Below are positions 16,424-25,090 of a stretch of 64,000 nucleotides of DNA, piece by piece. Numbering within the stretch: the first letter of the stretch is position 1; each line of letters begins with the position of its first letter. The translations under genes were made by a program, and so were the position numbers. The notes below the pieces were generated by a model, which saw nothing but the letters and a program-made list of their open reading frames with translations, was not told the DNA's origin and made no database searches. Origin of the DNA: M269 sp964640795 (GTDB lineage Bacteria; Pseudomonadota; Gammaproteobacteria; Enterobacterales; Alteromonadaceae); the NCBI GenBank assembly GCA_964640795.1, contig CAZXIN010000001.1, positions 248,001 to 312,000 of the forward strand, read 5' to 3'.

Positions 16424-19303
16424 ATGCTCATAAAAAAATGGCTTCGTTCAGTAAGTTATGCACTTTTGTTTATTCCCTTGTGTGCTTTAGCGAGACAAGC
16501 TGCGCCTGATTTACCTGCCCATATGCAGAATATTCAGGCTGATGCAATACAGCAAATGACCATCAGTAATGAGCAATTGTTGGTTCACAATGAAGGCTCT
16601 AACACTTGGACATTTGAGTTACCTTTTCTTTCTTCCCCCGATAAAATACAAGTCAACAACGCAACGAAAAACCGTAGCGGTACATTTTCTTTTTCTTCTT
16701 CTTTTCAGAGAGGTGCAGAAAGTTGGCAAGTCTTATTTACTCAGGGAGAGCGCGTCGGTTTCGGTGAGATGATAGGAGATAACAAGAGGCTAATAATAGA
16801 ACAACGAGGAAATGATGTTGTCGTTGTCAATGTCGGCTTATCTGGTTTGGCCCCCGGTATTTATGATGGCGATGTGGTCGGGGATATATCGGGTTTGCCT
16901 CTGCAAAATAACCAAAACATTCAAGAGTTAGAAGAGTTTGTCGTTGTCGATCTAATGCTTCTTTTTACACAGAACATTGTTGATACTTTTCCGGGGGAGA
17001 TGACGCAAGCCTTGCTAGAACACTTGGTGTTTAAGGCCAATTTAGCCTTCGTAGATAGCTTCATCAATGTGCGCTTGAGGTTGGTACATACCGAATTCGT
17101 TGATTTTCAAGACCCGTCGAACTTTACTGCTTTGAGCCAACTGAGTGACGTACTCGACAACAACCCCAATACGCCTGCTGTAGATTCTCTGCAACAAGTC
17201 GCAGACTTACGTGAGCAATTCGGTGCTGATCTCGTGGCTATGATACGTACTCATAATCTCAATGAAAGGGATGTTTGTGGGGTCGCTAGATTCCCTGATC
17301 CTAACTCCGACGTGTTGATCAATATCAGCAACGTCGGTATCAGTGGTGGCTCGAATTGTTTGGACACTTTTACGCATGAAATAGGGCATAACTTCGGTGC
17401 ACAACATCAGCGAATTAATGATCAACCTCAGGGGCCTACCGCTTTTGCTGGTGCACTTGTTGTTAACGATAAATTCAACACTGTTATGAGCTCTATCGGG
17501 ACAGGTGATATTAATCGAGATTTTGGGTTACCCGTTTTTTCTAATCCCGATTTGGTTTGTGGTGGTATTACTTGTGGCGATCCGCTGGTGTCAGATAATG
17601 CACGAGTCGTTAATGGCGCAGCTTCAACGAATGCTGGGCTGCGTGCTTCAGTTGTACAAACGACTGTGCCTAATATTACGCCAAGCGAGGTTGATCGTGA
17701 TGGCGATGGCGTATTGGATGTGGATGATGCATTTCCATTTAATCCAAACGAGGTAGCTGATACGGATCTTGATGGTGTAGGCGACAATGCCGATGACTTT
17801 ATTGATAATGCTAATGAACAGTTTGATACTGATTTGGATGGTATCGGTAACAATGCCGATACCGATGATGACAATGATGGTACGCCGGACGTCAATGATG
17901 CTTTGCCTCTTGACCCTAATGACACAGTAGACGCTGATAGTGACGGTATTGGGCCAAGTAACGATGAACTAGATAATGATTTTCAAGAGACACTGGATTT
18001 TGACAGCGATGGTTTTGGTGATCGCAACGATTTGGATGATGACAATGATGGTGTTGCAGATTTTTCTATGCCAACAAGTATGGAGGTCAGCGAAGCTTGG
18101 GTCGCTAGCGCTGGTAATGACCGTATTTTAAGGTTTGACCAATCAGGTAATTTCATTGAACCCTTGTTGCAAGTTGGTGCTGGTGGATTGACCTTCCGCT
18201 CTGACATGGTGTTGTCTCAGTCGCAACAGTTATTTTTTATTGCCTTTAGTGACGTGTTGCAATTTGATCGGCAAACAGAAACGACCCGTATTGCTATTGA
18301 TCGTAGCCAATTAAACACGTTTTTCCCTCTTCACTTAGCGTTTCAAAGTGCGTCGACCTTATTTGTCAGTAACGGCTTATTGCCCGTTTCATTTCAATCA
18401 TTCAACTTATCTAATTCTGGTAATTTGCTGACTTCAACTACACTTGCAGTCGATCAATTTATCAGAGATTTTGTCATTCTCGACGGTAATATCATTATGT
18501 CAGTCGCACGAGATGTGGACTCATTCGTGGCTTTTGATTTGACTGTGCGCTCGGAAGAATTGATTGAAACACAGGGCTTGAATACCCCCGAAAACATTGT
18601 TTTAGATAGCAATGGAGACTTACTTGTGACCAATGTCGGTAGTGGGAATATTACACGCTATGATGCGCGTGGTAGTTTTTTAGGTGAATTCATCGGTGCA
18701 GGGAGCGGGGGGCTAGGTACACCGAGTTGCATAACGGTTGGGCCTGACGGAAACATATATATCTGTAGCCGTGATACTGATCAAGTGCTGAGATACGATG
18801 GTGATACTGGCGCCTTTATCGATGTCTTTATTGAAGCGGGAGACGGTGAATTAAGTCAGCCAGTGAATTTAGTTTTTGCTGGTACACCTTTAGATGAATT
18901 CAGATTAGACGGTGATCATGATTCAGATGGAGACAGTGTTAATAATATCGACGACGCTTTTCCATTAGATGCGACTGAAACTACCGATACAGACAATGAC
19001 GGAACAGGAAACAATGCCGATACCGACGATGACAATGATGGCTTGCCAGACACTTATGAAATTGACAATAACTTCGACCCTCTTGATAGTACCGATGCGC
19101 AAGAGGATGCTGACAACGATGGTAGTACTAATTTTCAGGAGTTTCAGGCGGGTACTAACCCCAACGATGCTAATTCAACACCTACGCCACCGCCACCCCC
19201 TCCGGTAGAACCTTCTTCCAGTGGCGGCGGAAGTATTTATTATCTTTTATTCTTGAGTGGACTAGGGTTGTTTTTCAAAAGATGTCGGGCGTATTCTGTT
19301 TAA
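16424..19303 (+). CDS. Large surface metzincin metallopeptidase with thrombospondin type 3 repeats, beta-propeller and GlyGly-CTERM anchor
   Basis: 959 residues from the ATG at 16424 (GGAAGG upstream; a TTG at 16406 is also in frame). Order: signal peptide (to about 24); pro-domain (40-140); reprolysin-like catalytic domain (175-415) with zinc motif HEIGHNFGAQH near 318 and a Met-turn (NTVMSS) near 354; acidic thrombospondin type 3/calcium repeats (DRDGDGVLDVDDAFP and similar, 425-550); an NHL/YVTN-like beta-propeller (560-830); a second repeat set; a Pro-rich linker; and a GlyGly-CTERM sorting tail (SSSGGGSIYYLLFLSG, then basic residues). The tail predicts rhombosortase processing and type II secretion to the cell surface. 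Confidence 0.88.
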   Translation: MLIKKWLRSVSYALLFIPLCALARQAAPDLPAHMQNIQADAIQQMTISNEQLLVHNEGSNTWTFELPFLSSPDKIQVNNATKNRSGTFSFSSSFQRGAESWQVLFTQGERVGFGEMIGDNKRLIIEQRGNDVVVVNVGLSGLAPGIYDGDVVGDISGLPLQNNQNIQELEEFVVVDLMLLFTQNIVDTFPGEMTQALLEHLVFKANLAFVDSFINVRLRLVHTEFVDFQDPSNFTALSQLSDVLDNNPNTPAVDSLQQVADLREQFGADLVAMIRTHNLNERDVCGVARFPDPNSDVLINISNVGISGGSNCLDTFTHEIGHNFGAQHQRINDQPQGPTAFAGALVVNDKFNTVMSSIGTGDINRDFGLPVFSNPDLVCGGITCGDPLVSDNARVVNGAASTNAGLRASVVQTTVPNITPSEVDRDGDGVLDVDDAFPFNPNEVADTDLDGVGDNADDFIDNANEQFDTDLDGIGNNADTDDDNDGTPDVNDALPLDPNDTVDADSDGIGPSNDELDNDFQETLDFDSDGFGDRNDLDDDNDGVADFSMPTSMEVSEAWVASAGNDRILRFDQSGNFIEPLLQVGAGGLTFRSDMVLSQSQQLFFIAFSDVLQFDRQTETTRIAIDRSQLNTFFPLHLAFQSASTLFVSNGLLPVSFQSFNLSNSGNLLTSTTLAVDQFIRDFVILDGNIIMSVARDVDSFVAFDLTVRSEELIETQGLNTPENIVLDSNGDLLVTNVGSGNITRYDARGSFLGEFIGAGSGGLGTPSCITVGPDGNIYICSRDTDQVLRYDGDTGAFIDVFIEAGDGELSQPVNLVFAGTPLDEFRLDGDHDSDGDSVNNIDDAFPLDATETTDTDNDGTGNNADTDDDNDGLPDTYEIDNNFDPLDSTDAQEDADNDGSTNFQEFQAGTNPNDANSTPTPPPPPPVEPSSSGGGSIYYLLFLSGLGLFFKRCRAYSV

Positions 19304-19354
19304 CATAGGTCGGGACAGTGAATGTCCCGATGTCGATAGTATTTAGGGTACAGG

Positions 19355-19735
19355 TTAAAAGTCATATATTGTGCGGCCAAAAGGTGTAAAGCTTAACCGC
19401 ATCATCTTAAAGTGCTGCAATCCGAAAGGTAAAAAGATGATCGACAAGCATAGTAGTAAACCTATAGTTAAATGAGCAAGTGCTAACGGTAAACCAAGGA
19501 ATATGAGCCATATGATATTAGCGAGAAAATGCATCGCAGCGTTATCACTAGCATCTTGTTGAGGCACTGATTCACTACCAAACGGAAACAGCGCTAATAC
19601 TGCTAACTTAAAGCATTGAATGCCCCAAGGAATGCCAATGACTGTTAGGCATAATACTAGCCCGACGACCATATAAATAAGAAAAATCGCAATACCGCCT
19701 AGAGCCATCCACAATACATTGAGTAGAAGTTGCAT
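19355..19735 (-). CDS. yccF: YccF-domain inner-membrane protein
   Basis: 126 residues made of two copies of the YccF unit: a membrane stretch followed by a conserved PxG(I/L)QxFKxxxxxxxPFG element (PWGIQCFKLAVLALFPFG near 38-55 and PFGLQHFKMMRLSFTPFG near 102-119). The length equals the E. coli family. The molecular role is unknown even for well-studied members. It is convergent with the metzincin gene. Confidence 0.88.
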   Translation of the reverse strand: MQLLLNVLWMALGGIAIFLIYMVVGLVLCLTVIGIPWGIQCFKLAVLALFPFGSESVPQQDASDNAAMHFLANIIWLIFLGLPLALAHLTIGLLLCLSIIFLPFGLQHFKMMRLSFTPFGRTIYDF

Positions 19736-19940
19736 CTGATATCCTTTTTAGCCTTGAGTCCATGACATAAGCAAACAGTTTGCCAACTCATTATGTTTAT
19801 TAAAATCAAAAGGTTATGGAATGCCTTGTTGACGACTGTAGTGGATTTCACTAAGGATTTAAGTTGAATCAGCAAAAGTTGGTTAACTAGGCCAATAAGA
19901 GCCTATTCTTGTATGGATACATGGAGCAAGCCCTATCAAT

Positions 19941-20011
19941 CTGTGGGAACGGATTTATCCGTTAACTCTCTCATGTTTATACGCTATTCCCGACTGACGT
20001 CGGTCCCACAG
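19941..20011. repeat. REP-like double hairpin
   Basis: 71 bases enclosed by an 8-bp perfect inverted repeat (CTGTGGGA/TCCCACAG) and containing two inner hairpins, ACGGA-TTTA-TCCGT (19949-19962) and CCGAC-TGAC-GTCGG (19990-20003). This cloverleaf layout is that of paired REP elements (REPIN/BIME). It lies 14 bases past the end of the histidine kinase gene. No second copy is in the window. Confidence 0.55.
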
Positions 20012-20025
20012 AAGCATTGTGCTCT

Positions 20026-21378
20026 TTAAAACATCAAGCTAAATTCAGCACCGCCACTTTGGTTCGTTGTATATTTGATGGTACCACCGTGCGCTATCAT
20101 GATTTGTCTGGCAAGGGCTAAACCAACACCAGAACCACTGATTTTCGTGGTATAGAAAGGAACGAATATTTGTTGGCCGACATCTTCAGCTATACCTATA
20201 CCATTGTCACTGACTTGAATAACAACATGTCCTCTCAGGTTTAGAAATGCATTGATACTAACTTTAGGCGAGCCTTCCTTCTCAACGGCATGCTCAGCAT
20301 TCTGTAGGAGGTTAATTAGGAGTTGTTCAATCATACCTGAGTCAGCATTTACCTCTAACTCACTCGGCTCAATGCTAGAAATGAGCTCTATGCCTTTTGA
20401 TGGCCATGATTGGGTGGCGAGAGAGCAACTTTGCTGAAACAATTGGGACACGGAAGTGATTTTTTTATTGGGAGTTGGAAGCCGAGTCAGTTTGCGATAG
20501 CTGCCGACGAACTCGATTAAGCCATCACTTCTGCGCGCGACTGTTTGTACCGCATCTTCAATATCATCGAGGTCTGACATTATTGGCGGGTAGTCTTTTG
20601 CTTTCGTTTTACCGTCTTCGATAAGCACCGCGGCTGTTTTAGCGAGTGAAGCAACAGGCGTGATGCTATTCATTATCTCATGTGTTAATACTTTGACTAG
20701 ATCTTGCCACGCTTGCAGTTGAACCGTGTCCAATTCGTTTTGAATATTCTGCATACTGATGAGTATTTCGTGCGTGTTAGACAAGCGTATTTGTGTTGCT
20801 GATATGGCTAACTGCTGTTCCATTCCATCAATGTTGAAATAAACGAGATGTTTCTCTCCTGCATTAATCGATGATACACGCTGGGCGAATTCCTCTCCAA
20901 AGGTAATGAGGTCTTGCCATTTAGTGACATGATTAGCACCAAATAACCTTCTGGCTGCGTGGTTCCAAAGTGATAAGTACCCCTCGTTGTTTATGCTAAT
21001 TAACGGGACGGGTACATGTTCAACAATGGCCTTAAGGTGTTTTTTTTCTTCTTCTTGCTGAGAACGAACATATTGAAAGCGTTTCAAGATGTCTGAGAAT
21101 GCATGACTTAAATCCCCGAAGCCTGCGCCAAGCGGTTTTAATTCGAACCGTTGAGAGTAGTCTGCATAACGAGCCGCATCTAAAAAGCGAGTAAGCTCTT
21201 TATTGGTTTTTTCCACAAATTGTACAAGGTTGGTGCATTGAAAGAGCAACAATAAGGCAAAGACAACGGTCGTTACATGGTATCCAGAGGAAGTGATAAA
21301 CCATGTCAGCGCGACTAAATTCAGCATCACGAGTATGGTACGAACAGAGATCAGAAAGGAGAACTTTTTAAAGTCCAT
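20026..21378 (-). CDS. Membrane sensor histidine kinase of NtrB/NtrY type
   Basis: 450 residues from the ATG at 21378; an upstream frame extends to 21408 and overlaps the regulator gene more. Two N-terminal membrane helices (about 5-25 and 32-48), a PAS domain at about 115-220, then a HisKA box with the phospho-acceptor in LTHEIMNSITPVASL and an HATPase_c domain with N box (LLQNAEHAVE), G1 (DNGIGIAED) and G2 (GSGVGLALA). It overlaps the response regulator gene by a few bases, so the two are translated together and form a two-component system. The signal is unknown; the likely target is the divergent ABC operon at 23089. Confidence 0.9.
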   Translation of the reverse strand: MDFKKFSFLISVRTILVMLNLVALTWFITSSGYHVTTVVFALLLLFQCTNLVQFVEKTNKELTRFLDAARYADYSQRFELKPLGAGFGDLSHAFSDILKRFQYVRSQQEEEKKHLKAIVEHVPVPLISINNEGYLSLWNHAARRLFGANHVTKWQDLITFGEEFAQRVSSINAGEKHLVYFNIDGMEQQLAISATQIRLSNTHEILISMQNIQNELDTVQLQAWQDLVKVLTHEIMNSITPVASLAKTAAVLIEDGKTKAKDYPPIMSDLDDIEDAVQTVARRSDGLIEFVGSYRKLTRLPTPNKKITSVSQLFQQSCSLATQSWPSKGIELISSIEPSELEVNADSGMIEQLLINLLQNAEHAVEKEGSPKVSINAFLNLRGHVVIQVSDNGIGIAEDVGQQIFVPFYTTKISGSGVGLALARQIMIAHGGTIKYTTNQSGGAEFSLMF

Positions 21379-22813
21379 GTTTTTCCATCCTTCGATAAAG
21401 GGCTGCACGCGTGAGTCCTAGCGCTTTGGCTGTATGGCTAATGTTGTAGCGATACTGTTTTAATGCTGTCTCTATGGTTGCTCTCTCGATTTTGTCTAAA
21501 TTCAACTCAGTTGCTGGGACGGTGTGAATGTTATCGTTGTCAGAAGTTTGCGATGTTGATGAATGCGTTGCGTTAGTATTCTTGACTTGAGGGGGAGAGG
21601 ATTCATCGGGGTTCAGTTGAAAGTCAGCACTAGAGAGTTCATTAAATTGACTGAGAATAATGGCGCGCTCTGTCGCATGCCTTAATGCTCTTATATTTCC
21701 GGGCCAGTGGTAAGCTTTCATACTTGTTAACGCGTCGTTAGTGATAGGTTTCTCAGGCTTTCCATATTTCTTGCAATAATAGCTGACGTAATGTTTAACG
21801 ATGGGCTCGATATCTTCTGTTCGTTCACGCAGAGGAGGTAATGCTAGCTCGACTGTGTTGAGCCTAAAGAGTAAATCTTGTCGAAATTTGTCCTCATTTG
21901 CCAATACGTTTCTTGATACATTGGTTGCAGCAATAATTCTGACATTGAATGGTATGGCTTTGTTCGTTCCTAATGGTGTTACCGTTCTTTTTTCTAGCAC
22001 AGTTAATAGCTTAGCCTGCATATGCAGAGGTAAATTACCGATTTCATCTAAGAAGAGTGTGCCGCCATTAGCCGCTTGTAAGCGCCCCATTCGTTCCTCG
22101 TTAGCTCCAGTGAATGCCCCTTTCTTGTGTCCGAATAGCTCACTTTCAAATAAGGTTTCTGACATGGCGCCAAGGTCTACCGACATAAATACCTGATTAG
22201 CGCGAAGACTCTGCTTGTGCAATTCTCTGGCCACTAATTCTTTACCCGTGCCATTTTCACCAAGTATTAACACACTCGCATCTGTTGGCGCTGTTCTAGC
22301 AATTATAGAGTGGATATCACGCATTGCAGGTGAGTGGGTTAATAACGGCTGGTAGTGCGTGTTATTAGCATCTTTCGTGAGAAGTTGGTTTGTGTGGCGT
22401 AGCTGTGCTGCCTCATACCGAGATTGGCTTAATAAAACAGCTGCCTTGAGAGTCGCAACCAGTTTTTCGTTCTGCCAAGGTTTAGCGACAAAATCGGTAG
22501 CACCTAACTTCATGGCTTCTACTGCAACGTCTATACCGCCATGAGCGGTGATCATAACCACGACAGTTTGAGGTGCTATTTCCAGAATCGTTTTCAACCA
22601 TCGGTAGCCTTGACTACCTGTACTTTCGCCTGGGCTAAAATTCATATCCAACATCACTGCGTCGAATTGATGTTCGGTGAGTAACTGCGGAATACTGTTT
22701 GGATCAGAGCAGGTTTTTACCTGACTGAAGTGACGATTTAATAGAAGTCTACCTGCTGTCAAAATATCTTGATCGTCATCCACAATCAGAATACTTCCTT
22801 TGACTTCACTCAT
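21368..22813 (-). CDS. Sigma-54-dependent response regulator (NtrC family)
   Basis: 481 residues. Receiver domain 1-125 with the acidic pocket DDDQD and phospho-Asp in VMLDMNF near 56. AAA+ domain about 150-385 with Walker A GENGTGKE, the sigma-54 contact loop GAFTGA, and Walker B FLDEIGNLP. A Fis-type HTH closes the protein (HTAKALGLTRAALYRRMEKH). All parts needed to activate sigma-54 RNA polymerase are present. It is divergent from the adaptor/ABC operon, whose upstream region has two palindromic sites and a -24/-12 promoter, so it is probably that operon's activator. Confidence 0.93.
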   Translation of the reverse strand: MSEVKGSILIVDDDQDILTAGRLLLNRHFSQVKTCSDPNSIPQLLTEHQFDAVMLDMNFSPGESTGSQGYRWLKTILEIAPQTVVVMITAHGGIDVAVEAMKLGATDFVAKPWQNEKLVATLKAAVLLSQSRYEAAQLRHTNQLLTKDANNTHYQPLLTHSPAMRDIHSIIARTAPTDASVLILGENGTGKELVARELHKQSLRANQVFMSVDLGAMSETLFESELFGHKKGAFTGANEERMGRLQAANGGTLFLDEIGNLPLHMQAKLLTVLEKRTVTPLGTNKAIPFNVRIIAATNVSRNVLANEDKFRQDLLFRLNTVELALPPLRERTEDIEPIVKHYVSYYCKKYGKPEKPITNDALTSMKAYHWPGNIRALRHATERAIILSQFNELSSADFQLNPDESSPPQVKNTNATHSSTSQTSDNDNIHTVPATELNLDKIERATIETALKQYRYNISHTAKALGLTRAALYRRMEKHGL

Positions 22814-22840
22814 TTGTTGACCTTAGTGTCGCACTTTTTG

Positions 22841-22878
22841 TGTTCATTATCGTACACTCTTTTGTTCATATTCGTACA
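22841..22878. promoter_or_regulatory. Two candidate activator binding sites for the NtrC-type regulator
   Basis: Two copies of an imperfect palindrome, TGTTCATTATCGTACA (22841-22856) and TGTTCATATTCGTACA (22863-22878), both of the form TGTnC-N6-GnACA. Their starts are 22 bases apart, about two helical turns. The second is centred roughly 95 bases before the transcript start predicted from the -24/-12 box, the usual place for sigma-54 enhancer sites. Confidence 0.6.
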
Positions 22879-22937
22879 CTTCTTTGTGCTTCTCGTTAGG
22901 CAGCTTTTTAAAGTTTATATAATTCAATGAGATAGAG

Positions 22938-22954
22938 TTGGAACGGGAATTGAT
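22938..22954 (+). promoter_or_regulatory. Sigma-54 (-24/-12) promoter
   Basis: TTGGAACGGGAATTGAT fits the consensus TTGGCACG-N4-TTGCT with two changes. The invariant GG (22940-22941) is 10 bases from GA (22952-22953), the strict sigma-54 spacing, with GC changed to GA. It reads toward the adaptor gene and lies beside a sigma-54 activator gene. Confidence 0.7.
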
Positions 22955-23088
22955 TATGTATGAAGTAGGAATATCTCAGTAAACAGGTCAGTCGATTGAA
23001 GCAAAGTCATACCGTACAACCAAATTTGGCATCTGTGAATAAAATCTCGGTTTCGCAAGAGAAAAGTGGTGCAGTGTCAGGGGCGGGA

Positions 23089-24327
23089 ATGGATCGTAAA
23101 GTTGACGTTCAAAAGAACCCTCTGAAGAAGTGGGGACTCGTATTCGCTAGCCTGATAATAGCGGGCTTTGTGGGCTATCAGTTGTTCAATACCACCACAG
23201 GCAAGTCACTTAGTGTCAACAGTGAACGCATTACCATATCGACCGTGCAAAAGGGCATTTTTGAAGATTTTATTCCTATTCGAGGACGGGTGACTCCGGC
23301 AAAAACGGTTTACCTTGATGCGATAGAAGGTGGGCGAGTTGAAAAGATTCATGTTGAAGATGGCTCTGGATTAGCGGCGGGTGAGCTAATTGTCGAACTG
23401 TCTAATGCTTCCCTGCAACTCAGTGTCTTGGGTAACGAAGCTAGAGTTGCAGAGCAGCTGAATAATATGCGTACAATCGAACTGAGCCTTGAACAAAACC
23501 GGTTGCAGCATAAAAGAAACTTAGTTGAGATCAATTACCAAATAAAGCTACTGACGCGACAAATTGAGCGCGAACGCGAGCTGATTAAAACCGGTGCCGT
23601 GAGCCAGTCAGCTTTTGAGGATACGAAAGATACGCTTGAGTGGTATCAAAATAGGCGCGAAATTACGCTCGAAAGCCAACATTCCGACACACGAATGCAG
23701 CAAGAGCAGCTTGTATTTTTAAGGGATACATCAAAAAGGCTTGAAGGGAATTTGGAAATATCAAGGCAGAATCTCGACAACATGAATGTGAAGGCACCGG
23801 TTAACGGCAAGCTTTCTGGATTTAATGTTGAAGTTGGACAGAGCATCAGTCAAGGGGAGCGATTAGGGCAAATTGATACGCCTGATGATTATAAGCTAAC
23901 GGCTTTTATTGATGAATTCTATGTGAGTCGCGTTGATATCGGTCAACAGGCCTCCTATCTGAATTATCCGTTAGTCGTTTCTAAAGTCTACCCACAAATT
24001 CAAAATGGCCAATTCGAAGTCGACTTTAAATTTGTGGGTGAACAACCTGATGATATTCGCCGTGGGCAAACCATTCAAACTAAATTAACGTTAGGCGATG
24101 CCAGTGAGGCATTGCTCATACCTAATGGTGCCTTTTACCAAGACACAGGGGGAAATTGGGTATTTGTTGTGGATCAGAGTAGTCAACAAGCGATAAGGCG
24201 AGAAGTGCGACTTGGTCGGCGCAACAACCAGTTTATTGAAGTGATTGAGGGGTTAGAAGAAAACGAGAGGGTGGTCACTAGTCCCTACACCAGTTATCAA
24301 GAGATGAGCGCGCTAAAACTTGATTGA
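23089..24327 (+). CDS. Membrane-fusion adaptor protein (MacA/HlyD-like) of an ABC efflux system
   Basis: 412 residues from ATG 23089, with AGGGG six bases upstream; a TTG at 22996 is also in frame and would add 31 residues. One N-terminal membrane anchor (LVFASLIIAGFVGYQLF, about 16-32) follows a basic start. It continues with a lipoyl half (VYLDAIEGGRVEKIHVEDG), a long coiled-coil hairpin (about 115-240), the second lipoyl half (NMNVKAPVNGKLSGF) and a beta-barrel region. It is followed by an ATPase and an FtsX-type permease, making a MacAB-like tripartite system. Likely transcribed from the sigma-54 promoter at 22938. Confidence 0.88.
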   Translation: MDRKVDVQKNPLKKWGLVFASLIIAGFVGYQLFNTTTGKSLSVNSERITISTVQKGIFEDFIPIRGRVTPAKTVYLDAIEGGRVEKIHVEDGSGLAAGELIVELSNASLQLSVLGNEARVAEQLNNMRTIELSLEQNRLQHKRNLVEINYQIKLLTRQIERERELIKTGAVSQSAFEDTKDTLEWYQNRREITLESQHSDTRMQQEQLVFLRDTSKRLEGNLEISRQNLDNMNVKAPVNGKLSGFNVEVGQSISQGERLGQIDTPDDYKLTAFIDEFYVSRVDIGQQASYLNYPLVVSKVYPQIQNGQFEVDFKFVGEQPDDIRRGQTIQTKLTLGDASEALLIPNGAFYQDTGGNWVFVVDQSSQQAIRREVRLGRRNNQFIEVIEGLEENERVVTSPYTSYQEMSALKLD

Positions 24328-24385
24328 AGGTTGCGTCAATTCATTGATGAGAAGAAACAACACAGTATTTTAGAAGGAAAGAGCT

Positions 24386-25066
24386 ATGTTAAAACTACAT
24401 AATTTATCGAGGGTATATCGCACTGATGAAGTCGAAACCGTTGCACTTGATAATGTCAATATTGAAATAGCTAAAGGTGAATTTGTGGCCATCATGGGGC
24501 CATCTGGTTGTGGTAAATCTACGTTACTTAATATCATCGGGATGCTCGATTCTCCAACATCTGGTGAGTTCCATTTCAACGAAGAGCAAATTGCGAGTTA
24601 CTCAGAAAAACAGCTCTCTGCTATACGTAAACATCATATTGGTTTTATCTTTCAAAACTTCAATTTGATTGAAGAATTGACCGTGGAGGAAAATATAGAG
24701 TTAGCGTTGCTTTATCACAATATCCCCTCGAAAGAGCGACAATCTAAGGTGCTTGAAGTGATGGACTTGGTGGGGATTGCGCACCGGGCTAAGCACATGC
24801 CAAGTCAGCTGTCTGGTGGACAACAACAACGTGTTGCCGTTGCTAGAGCAGTTGTTGGTAATCAAGGGTTGATTCTTGCTGATGAGCCAACGGGAAATCT
24901 GGACAGTGCACATGGTCAAGAGGTCATGGAAATGCTGCGTTCACTCAATGAGAGAGGGGCTACTATTGTTATGGTAACGCATAGCCCAGCTCACGCTGAT
25001 TTTGCCAATCGCACCATTAATTTATTTGATGGGCGAGTTGTGACAGAAAGCGTTCGTGCCGCATAA
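24386..25066 (+). CDS. ABC transporter ATP-binding protein (LolD/MacB type)
   Basis: 226 residues, a single nucleotide-binding domain. Walker A GPSGCGKST near 36-44, signature LSGGQQQRVAVARA near 140, Walker B LILADEPTGNLDS near 160 and an H-loop His (MVTHSPAHA). The DEPTGNLDS form is typical of ATPases that drive FtsX/MacB-fold permeases. It lies between the adaptor and permease genes in one operon, with an AGGA ribosome site. Confidence 0.95.
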   Translation: MLKLHNLSRVYRTDEVETVALDNVNIEIAKGEFVAIMGPSGCGKSTLLNIIGMLDSPTSGEFHFNEEQIASYSEKQLSAIRKHHIGFIFQNFNLIEELTVEENIELALLYHNIPSKERQSKVLEVMDLVGIAHRAKHMPSQLSGGQQQRVAVARAVVGNQGLILADEPTGNLDSAHGQEVMEMLRSLNERGATIVMVTHSPAHADFANRTINLFDGRVVTESVRAA

Positions 25067-25090
25067 GCTATATGGTAGGAGTCATTTGTA

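Noticed and set aside
17428..17925. Long minus-strand frames in the metzincin gene
   Set aside because: They are Ser/Pro-rich shadows of the Asp-rich calcium repeats on the plus strand.
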